Shown one piece after another: positions 62,201-64,000 of a stretch of DNA of 64,000 bases (its first letter is position 1; each line of letters begins with the position of its first letter). Position numbers and translations under genes: made by a program. The stretch lies in NCBI GenBank assembly GCA_963970005.1, contig CAXAMN010003891.1:559287-623286 (forward strand), given 5' to 3'. The notes beneath the pieces were generated by a model, which worked only from the letters and a program-made list of their open reading frames with translations, was not told the DNA's origin and did not search any database. Source of the stretch: Durusdinium trenchii (taxonomy: Eukaryota; Sar; Dinophyceae; Suessiales; Symbiodiniaceae).

Positions 62201-63896
62201 CTAAACAAAGGAGATCCCCTTTGCAACTCTGCACCTTTTTGATGTTTGGAGTGAAGAATTTGTGGGCGCTGAGGACCTGAAGACCTGATCACTTCAGCCG
62301 CAATCAAGAACCTAGGAGCCAAAAGCCCTAGGGCTCCAAGTACCTCCTGAGAAGGTGGTTAGGGTGGGTTTGGGGGGGTCTAACAATCTTCTGAGGATAT
62401 GGTCATGGTTGGAGCCCTAGGGAAGTAAGAATTATATAGATCTGAACCCATCACCGCATCACCTTAGATGCTCAAGTTTTACTGCTGTCCGACGGGTTTG
62501 GGGAGCTTCTAATTTGACTTCAGGTAATTTCAGGTGGGTTCAGTATGGTACAATAGTTAGTGAAATCATCGGCTTCTTAAGGGATACGCGTCCTCAGAAC
62601 TCTGTCCCAAATCCCCAAGGGCTGTTTATGGCATATCCATCTACAAATCATCACTTGGGAAGACTGAGCCAAGAGTCTTGACGGGGGTATATCATGCATA
62701 AGGAGGAAGTTCACATACTCTCCCCCCTCCTAGCAGGAAAAGAGCGGTCAATGTGATGGAATCATTTTGAGTGGATCCATGGTTGGGTGTCTCAATGATG
62801 GTTCTTGGCACTGTCATCGTCAGGGTGTGAGTTTGAGTTTCACATACGCAGTGGAAACTAATAGGTCTCCCGCAAGCAAGCGAGCAAGCAGTGATGCGAA
62901 TCCACTGTTCGATTGATTTGCCGCTCCCATGCGTTCGATACTGTTCCTATCTTCAAGTCTGACCAAGTCATAGACAATGGCTCGTACCTTGCTTCGGTTT
63001 GTGGATGTTTTTTGGGTCTTTGGGCTGAAAAAAGACTAAGGGAACAGATCCTTACGGATGGACATCAGCGAGTTTCTACACTGAGGTATGCTGGGGCAGC
63101 TGGCGATTCACCTCTTCTGCATGGTGTACATTGCCAACCTAGCAAAGGCCTGGAAAGCTTACAGGGGGGGTCTTTTCATTGCTTGAGTAGGGCATTTAGA
63201 CAGTCCGGATGTTTGCTCGGATGTCTTCGAGCGCTGAGCCAAGGGCCGACACCGCACCACCCAAAAGGTTGGGCTGAACTTCCGATCCAAACAGCCAGGT
63301 TGAAGTCACACCCGACGCACCACGCGCCTCTCGCACCACGTGCCTCTCGCACAACGCGCCGTCAGGAAGTGATGGGTGAAGAGGCCGTGCGAGACATCAT
63401 CGAGTTCGAAAAGGCTCCAACGAACCGAGTTTTCGGTGTTTTTTTTCGGTGCAGAGAGGTGCAGAGTACCGGAGATCGAATCTTAATGCCATTTGAATGC
63501 CCTCCTGCACTCGCACAATGGACCTTGAAAACCCCCCTTTGGGCCGTGGTATAATGAGAAATGATGAGACGTGGACTCACCAGGGGTCCAGGGGTTCTCA
63601 CGGCTTCTTAAGGTTCGTCGAAGCAGGGGGGCAATTATAATTACATGTTTGAGGGACGGGGTCTTCGCGGGTGGAAAACGGCTAACCTCAAACTAAGGGA
63701 ATTTCACTCCATTTCATATGTTAGAAACCCAATGCATACATAACTGTATGTGTGTTTTTCTTTGAGGCTGCGGAACGGCGGAACGTGGAGGTTTCATACC
63801 GATGTCTACCGCTTGTTTCCTCTTCGAGAAAACGGCGGAGGAGCGGAACAAGAGGAATGAGGCAATGACGGAGGAAGAGATGAGCGAATGGAACTG
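36453..63896 (+). CDS. P5A-type ATPase (Spf1/ATP13A1 family), whole locus, partial at both ends
   Basis: About 41 exons assembled from P-type ATPase motifs and phased junctions. Order: KYGPN before M3, TGES actuator loop, SVVPPSLPM in M4, CTEPFR, DKTGTLTSD (phosphorylated Asp), GDPIE and KGSPE of the nucleotide domain, MLTGD, FARLSPFQK, GDGGNDVGALK, LGDAS, RQGRCTL, then C-terminal membrane helices. Best match from family knowledge is P5A (ER-resident), not P5B: the CTEPFR and RQGRCTL motifs and the insert before LGDAS fit. P5A pumps use ATP to pull mistargeted transmembrane helices out of the ER membrane. The first membrane helices and the last ones lie outside what I can see. Coding exons total a small fraction of 27 kb; introns hold many palindromic repeats. 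Exon ends were chosen by phase plus family length, so single boundaries may shift. Confidence 0.93.
36810..36890 (+). CDS. P5A ATPase exon 2: M3 region
   Basis: gctgag|G acceptor, phase 2; LYQKQLISPLVIFQLFSSAL then WVMDTM, the family's FQxFxxxLWxLD stretch. Donor TG|GCGCCC (GC), completing Trp in exon 3. Confidence 0.92.
37006..37118. repeat. Family VI copy
   Basis: TTTCAGAGTAGATGGGCACG left; GTCATCTACTCTCAATCCAC right. In the intron between ATPase exons 2 and 3. Confidence 0.75.
37262..37398 (+). repeat. Imperfect direct repeat (CCTGAGCATGTTCACATGCA)
   Basis: The 20-mer CCTGAGCATGTTCACATGCA occurs near 37270 and 37360, each followed by related A-rich and CTGCCC sequence. Confidence 0.7.
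37442..37553 (+). CDS. P5A ATPase exon 3: M4-proximal helix and loop
   Basis: ccttagcag|G acceptor; RYTCFTLGSILLFEASTVFQ then RLKSMATLRGMS, matching the FEA...MRxMxxxRxM segment. Ends at TCA|GCCGAG (GC); a GT at 37594 would add residues not expected in the family. Confidence 0.88.
38627..38711 (+). CDS. P5A ATPase exon 4: actuator domain start
   Basis: cctccaag|GTC; VYVFRCGTWEDRPIEDLLPG then DLISLHTK. The LLPGDLISL motif is characteristic. Donor T|GCCTTG (GC) joins exon 5 as Tyr; this junction is less certain because exon 5's acceptor lacks the usual G. Confidence 0.88.
39252..39350 (+). CDS. P5A ATPase exon 5: LVPCD to TLTG
   Basis: Acceptor atcgtag (or cgcag at 39280); GRRMLAESQDTLVPCDCLI then INGSAIVNEATLT. 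Donor ACA G|GCCTGG (GC) splits the Gly of the TGES motif. Confidence 0.92.
39676..39757 (+). CDS. P5A ATPase exon 6: GESVPQMK
   Basis: gtcagtgcag|GT completes TGES; GESVPQMKDAM, an acidic stretch and VVDCFGTH; donor AG|GCGTCG (GC), restored as Arg in exon 7. Segment length agrees with the animal homologue. Confidence 0.92.
40198..40304 (+). CDS. P5A ATPase exon 7: FSGT actuator loop
   Basis: gctgcacag|G; IHALFSGTSLIQTTAPERV followed by a basic, Ser-rich loop ending CPPDE. Donor G|GCGCCT (GC) fits family length; a GT donor at 40314 in the same phase would add three residues. Confidence 0.88.
41000..41067 (+). CDS. P5A ATPase exon 8: RTASPGELMRMIEFST
   Basis: aagtcccag acceptor; SHATVIRTASPGELMRMIEF then ST, the VLRTGxxxSQGxLxR region; ends ACC|GCGGCT (GC) in phase 0. 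Confidence 0.92.
41165..41226 (+). repeat. (GTT)n microsatellite, about 20 units
   Basis: Uninterrupted trinucleotide run in the intron between ATPase exons 8 and 9. It creates poly-Val, poly-Cys and poly-Thr phantom ORFs. Confidence 0.95.
41364..41452 (+). CDS. P5A ATPase exon 9: membrane helix before M4
   Basis: cgttctcag|GAA; ESVGADVVETALQLAFLLVF then ALVAAGYVM, a clear membrane helix. Ends AA|GAGCCT, a GA-type donor; joins exon 10 as Lys. Confidence 0.93.
41972..42028 (+). CDS. P5A ATPase exon 10: DPTRPTYKTLIRCTQ
   Basis: acaccgag|G; KASEDPTRPTYKTLIRCT plus CA; donor GCGCCT (GC). Corresponds to the DPxRxxYKLxLxCT loop. The long overlapping minus-strand ORF is a shadow. Confidence 0.88.
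42568..42648 (+). CDS. P5A ATPase exon 11: M4 with PPSLP
   Basis: tcactccag|G; IITSVVPPSLPMQMAFAVNT then ALMSLL; donor AA|GCCGGG (GC). M4 of P5A pumps normally has PPELP; here the Glu is Ser. Confidence 0.94.
42923..42994 (+). CDS. P5A ATPase exon 12: CTEPFR to FFD
   Basis: ttccgccag|G; GGIYCTEPFRVPYAGRVSHC then FFD; ends AA|GCTTCT (GC). The phosphorylated Asp is the last full codon and the following Lys is split with exon 13. Confidence 0.95.
43214..43266 (+). CDS. P5A ATPase exon 13: KTGTLTSD
   Basis: cccactgag|G completes Lys; TGTLTSDQMVAVGIINA, the P-type phosphorylation loop; donor G|GCAGCG (GC). Confidence 0.94.
43527..43610. repeat. Palindromic repeat family IV (GAGAAGGTGTTTGGGGTGG)
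   Basis: CTCCAAGTAGCTTCTGAGAA, GGGGTGGATGCCAGGAGGGT, CCTTCTGAGGAGGTACTTGG, AGCCCTAGGG. Many diverged copies: 14810-14895, 28432-28484, 29009-29075, 44988-45065, 46915-46985, 59390-59455, 60173-60258, 62328-62412; relatives at 21690-21780 and 22910-23010. Confidence 0.8.
43986..44014 (+). CDS. P5A ATPase exon 14: Gly/Ser linker (29 nt)
   Basis: gtttcag|GC; a very short exon reading GSSGSSAPK, ending AAG|GTGGCA (GT). Supported by phase on both sides and by the length of the homologous loop. Confidence 0.7.
44281..44384. repeat. Family V copy
   Basis: ACTCCATGGGACTGTCATAG left and GGCAGTCCCATGGAGTGTCT right, same design as the 55.8 kb copy. Confidence 0.8.
44788..44847 (+). CDS. P5A ATPase exon 15: AGCHSLYL
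   Basis: cccggacag|GTG; VKDANPMACVVIAGCHSLYL, the ALASCHSL motif region. Ends CTT|GAATGA, a GA-type donor; a GT start is absent and the frame stops at once. Confidence 0.92.
45248..45344. repeat. Palindromic repeat family II (GGACCCTCCAAAGTAC)
   Basis: CTGGACCCTCCAAAGTAAC...AGAAAATGGGACGTGACCC, then ACAGGTACTGGTACACATT and TTCTGAAGTACTTTGAGAC: arms of about 40 nt facing each other. Confidence 0.8.
45453..45516 (+). CDS. P5A ATPase exon 16: LLGDPIE
   Basis: ggatcgag|GTG; VENKLLGDPIEVAALRRLAF then S; donor C|GTTGTT (GT). GDP(I/L)E is the N-domain signature of P5 pumps. An earlier acceptor at 45381 is possible. Confidence 0.92.
46009..46063. repeat. Perfect 20-bp inverted repeat
   Basis: TAAGAACGCAGCCCATGTTC at 46009-46028 and its exact reverse complement at 46044-46063, 15-nt loop. 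In the intron between ATPase exons 16 and 17. Confidence 0.9.
47338..47430. repeat. Family II copy, degenerate
   Basis: TCTGGACCCTCCAAAGTACC left arm is clear; right arm has diverged. Confidence 0.6.
47646..47752 (+). CDS. P5A ATPase exon 17: N-domain strand
   Basis: cgtcctcag|GA restores Arg; RNALVGQPSVPATPKSLRK then VRVFASLELKGVSALL, matching the FxSxLKRMSVL strand. Donor CTC|GCCTTC (GC), phase 0. Confidence 0.85.
48486..48588. repeat. Family II copy
   Basis: Nearly identical to the 45.25 kb copy, with a longer A run in the loop. In the intron between ATPase exons 17 and 18. Confidence 0.8.
49828..49913 (+). CDS. P5A ATPase exon 18: VKGSPE
   Basis: cccccgag|GGC; GHLTGASRRVDWLSEVYSLV then KGSPEAIA; KGxPE is an ATP-binding motif of the N domain. 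Donor AA|GCTCTT (GC). Confidence 0.94.
50192..50274 (+). CDS. P5A ATPase exon 19: GQRVLALGY
   Basis: gcgtgag|G; KPSWYESSYKSMAEQGQRVL then ALGYARL, the G.RVLALGY motif. Donor G|GCACGC (GC). The frame is open upstream to 50124, which could extend the exon. Confidence 0.94.
50980..51063 (+). CDS. P5A ATPase exon 20: LTFAGFIAF
   Basis: acgcgcag acceptor; DATDLANKPREEVEKSLTF then AGFIAFKC; ends C|GCCTGG (GC), though several GC and one GT start follow closely. Confidence 0.92.
51172..51215 (+). CDS. P5A ATPase exon 21: KDSMLVIRSLQ
   Basis: ttctctgag|GT; ETRKDSMLVIRSLQ, equivalent to the D-S-x-x-V-I-x-x-L segment before TGD; ends CAG|GCGATG (GC), phase 0. Confidence 0.85.
51573..51641 (+). CDS. 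P5A ATPase exon 22: MLTGDAPLTA
   Basis: gcttttcag|GAC; DSSHTCVMLTGDAPLTALSV then AVE, 23 codons; GAG|GCGATG (GC). TGD is the P-domain motif; the usual following Asn is Ala. Confidence 0.95.
52097..52198 (+). CDS. P5A ATPase exon 23
   Basis: atccctcag|GTG; VGIATFDPQKALVLAECGES then VEWSLVLRGQSKDW; ends TGG|GTGTCC (GT). Corresponds to the strand after TGD and the start of a variable loop. Confidence 0.88.
52286..52340 (+). repeat. (CT)n-rich microsatellite
   Basis: TCTCTCTCTC and CCCTCTCCCT runs between ATPase exons 23 and 24. Similar simple repeats: (GA)n 13123-13142 and (TA)n at 2715-2728, 11793-11808, 26739-26760, 38492-38510 and 47556-47581. Confidence 0.9.
52458..52551 (+). CDS. P5A ATPase exon 24: variable loop
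   Basis: tcctaag|GAG; EWRPAITSANSKAPGEKLRA then FVRSVRELLSG, ending G|GTCTTG (GT). Poorly conserved loop between TGD and FAR; in frame but little family signal. Donor could be slightly earlier. Confidence 0.65.
52967..53071. repeat. Family II copy
   Basis: ACCTGGACCGTCCAAAGTAC start and GAGGCTCCAGGT end; diverged middle. Between ATPase exons 24 and 25. Confidence 0.75.
53577..53690 (+). repeat. Family I copy in an ATPase intron
   Basis: CTGGTTTGTCTTAGCTAGGG start, GGGGAATATTATGTTTTG core, TTCCAAGTTCCTCATAC end. Located between ATPase exons 24 and 25. Confidence 0.65.
53732..53889 (+). CDS. P5A ATPase exon 25: LIITGAPLERAW
   Basis: Acceptor gacaaag (phase 1) or nearby; GLFIRAQPRSFYRWLSPLD then GIQKLSESCDLIITGAP; ends CAG|GCAACC (GC). 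LIITG corresponds to the LCLTG strand of the animal enzyme. Confidence 0.8.
54174..54266 (+). CDS. P5A ATPase exon 26: FARLSPFQKE
   Basis: gattccgcag acceptor; KLQLLQSCEAQLSSVKIFAR then LSPFQKEQIIQ, the FARVxPxQKE motif; CAG|GCTGGT (GC), phase 0. Confidence 0.95.
54564..54638 (+). CDS. P5A ATPase exon 27: GDGGNDVGALK
   Basis: ctggtcag|GCA; AVRRSEKSYSFMCGDGGNDV then GALKE; GAG|GCTGGC (GC). The catalytic hinge is normally GDGTNDVGALK; here Thr is Gly. Confidence 0.95.
55126..55188 (+). CDS. P5A ATPase exon 28: ADVGLALL
   Basis: gatcgcag|GCG; ADVGLALLSGFGNANVDAKG then E, the ADVGVALL strand; GAG|GCGTCA (GC), phase 0. Confidence 0.93.
55391..55468 (+). CDS. P5A ATPase exon 29: charged linker
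   Basis: gcaccag|GAG; EGDKKEATDGKAEDALEAVR then KENQQK; AAG|GCGCAG (GC), phase 0. Lies where P5A pumps have a variable loop before LGDAS. Confidence 0.7.
55638..55664 (+). CDS. P5A ATPase, possible 9-codon linker exon
   Basis: gcgcag|GAG to CCG|GTGAGG, reading ERDETECEP in phase 0. Too short to prove, but composition, phase and signals match the linker exons around it. Confidence 0.4.
55760..55852. repeat. Family V copy: perfect 38-bp inverted repeat
   Basis: Arms 55760-55797 and 55815-55852 are exact reverse complements (ACCCATACACTCCATGTATG... and ...CATACATGGAGTGTATGGGT) around a C-rich 17-nt loop. Diverged relatives at 15513-15625, 44281-44384, 7083-7180 and 59514-59575. Confidence 0.95.
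56834..56866 (+). CDS. P5A ATPase, possible linker exon DLVSKQQEWIQ
   Basis: ctctgtcag|GAT; DLVSKQQEWIQ, then a GA start (GACGGC). Phase 0, helical and charged like its neighbours. The frame continues open, so the end is uncertain. Confidence 0.45.
57337..57483 (+). CDS. P5A ATPase linker exon: EELEARKARGEDVG
   Basis: gctcccag|GAG; EELEARKARGEDVGVMAQFG then AMKAVMGRLQTEMKKDRHMM, ending GGG|GTCCGA (GT), phase 0 both sides. Strongly helical and convincing as coding; position and phase place it in the insert before LGDAS. Confidence 0.7.
57762..57821 (+). CDS. P5A ATPase linker exon: EQEMQQKKHGNAF
   Basis: tggcaag|GAG; EQEMQQKKHGNAFAAGAAKW, then GCTGAA (GC), phase 0. The frame is open upstream to an ATG at 57728 and downstream to 57886. 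Confidence 0.5.
58046..58140. repeat. Family II copy
   Basis: ACCTGGACCCTCCAAAGTAC start, GAGATTCCAGGT end. Before the LGDAS exon of the ATPase. Confidence 0.8.
58745..58819 (+). CDS. P5A ATPase exon: VQLGDASTAAPFT
   Basis: ccatggag|GAC; DTPMVQLGDASTAAPFTTRT then PSISS; TCC|GTCCCT (GT). Direct match to the family's VKLGDASIAAPFTSK, which precedes the C-terminal membrane bundle. Confidence 0.94.
59290..59342 (+). CDS. P5A ATPase exon: IIRQGRCTLLSAVQ
   Basis: ctgtcctag|GTC; VVDIIRQGRCTLLSAVQ plus CA; donor CA|GACTCT is GA type and joins the next exon as Gln. Confidence 0.94.
59947..60027 (+). CDS. P5A ATPase exon: C-terminal membrane helix
   Basis: accagctag|G; MQMMMLESMIAAYTMSTMSV then DGTRPS; donor GA|GCCGCA (GC). 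Same length as the helix after RQGRCTL in the animal enzyme. Confidence 0.9.
60570..60629 (+). CDS. P5A ATPase exon: C-terminal membrane helix
   Basis: gtccgag|G; QMMASGVFVGIASLAFSFA, a membrane helix; donor AG|GCGCGG (GC), restored as Arg next. Confidence 0.9.
60838..60882 (+). repeat. 13-nt tandem repeat CGAATCATACCCC
   Basis: Three to four units here, related units at 61138-61177, and five or six more at 61379-61456, all within one ATPase intron. Confidence 0.85.
61379..61456 (+). repeat. 13-nt tandem repeat, second array
   Basis: CGAATCATACCC units with C-count variation, same unit as the array 540 nt upstream. Confidence 0.85.
61493..61572 (+). repeat. Family I copy in an ATPase intron
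   Basis: CCCCATGGGTAAATCC start, GATTTTGCTGGTTCCTC and AAGCAATATCCAAG end. Confidence 0.65.
61823..61887 (+). CDS. P5A ATPase exon: RPLSSVFHPANLF
   Basis: gtccggccag|G; PLDRMHPVRPLSSVFHPANL then F; the RPLxxxFHPxNxF motif between C-terminal helices. Donor A|GTGCCG (GT), phase 1, fits the next exon. Confidence 0.9.
62328..62412. repeat. Family IV copy
   Basis: CTAGGGCTCCAAGTACCTCC left, GGTGGGTTTGGGGGGGTCTA centre, GGAGCCCTAGGG right. Confidence 0.8.
63086..63147 (+). CDS. P5A ATPase exon: GQLAIHLFCMVYI
   Basis: cacactgag|GT restores Ser; MLGQLAIHLFCMVYIANLAK, the GQFxxHxxxL membrane helix; AAG|GCCTGG (GC), phase 0. Confidence 0.9.
63366..63413 (+). CDS. P5A ATPase exon: loop EVMGEEAVRDIIEFEK
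   Basis: cgccgtcag|GAA; 16 codons ending AAG|GCTCCA (GC), phase 0. Charged loop after the GQLAIH helix. Confidence 0.75.
63841..63896 (+). CDS. P5A ATPase, last visible exon (loop)
   Basis: ggcggag|GAG (an earlier acceptor at 63828 is possible); ERNKRNEAMTEEEMSEWNW, then TG|GTTCCT (GT). Continues the charged loop; the remaining membrane helices lie beyond the window. Confidence 0.6.
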
Positions 63897-64000
63897 GTTC
63901 CTCGATGGCACTGCAACACTGTTTGGTTGGCGATTTATCGGAGCTGGGAAGAGGTGCGCCATGGATCCAGCACGTGGGTTCTAACGATGGGTAAAGATGG

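Noticed and set aside
1-64000. rRNA or tRNA genes
   Set aside because: No conserved rRNA blocks or cloverleaf with TTCRA-type T-loop recognised by eye; a covariance-model scan would settle tRNAs.

Overview
The window reads as nuclear DNA of a dinoflagellate, most likely a Symbiodiniaceae-type alga. The evidence is many short GC-rich exons (30-240 nt) separated by introns of a few hundred to about 2000 nt. Most introns at the best-supported locus start with GC or GA rather than GT, and most acceptors read AG followed by G. All supportable genes lie on the plus strand (a unidirectional gene array), and the introns are full of short palindromic repeats. There is no operon structure, CRISPR array, rRNA, tRNA or prokaryotic signal. 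Long-ORF lists are therefore misleading here: apart from one intronless gene, each real gene is a chain of short exons.

Layout. 0.7-3.3 kb: 3' part of a charged coiled-coil gene (A). 3.5-13.0 kb: a long gene (B) with a hydrophobic N-terminal part and a coiled-coil C-terminus. 13.4-19 kb: exons of two or three unassigned genes (C-E). 19-21.9 kb: mostly repeats. 21.9-22.6 kb: unassigned gene F. 23.3-25.1 kb: a 2-oxoglutarate/Fe(II) dioxygenase (isopenicillin-N-synthase-like fold), with an apparent 1-nt frameshift. 25.2-32.3 kb: four small unassigned genes (H-K) with clear terminal exons. 33.8-35.0 kb: an intronless gene with two tandem HNH units flanked by NUMOD-like modules. 36.4 kb to the right edge: most of a P5A-type ATPase gene (Spf1/ATP13A1 family, endoplasmic-reticulum helix dislocase) in about 41 exons, open at both ends.

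The P5A gene is the best-supported object. Exon phases agree at most of the junctions I propose, and the P-type ATPase motifs appear in order: TGES, PPxLP, DKTGT, GDP, KGxPE, TGD, FARxxPxQK, GDGxND, GDAS and RQGRC. This allows intron rules to be read directly from the sequence; I used the same rules (GC/GA/GT start, AG|G end) to build the other genes, whose functions I mostly cannot name.

At least six families of 70-110 bp palindromic repeats recur in introns and intergenic DNA. Some carry a pyrimidine tract plus AG at one end and could act as, or derive from, mobile introns. Boundaries, phases and homologies were read by eye; no database search or alignment was run.
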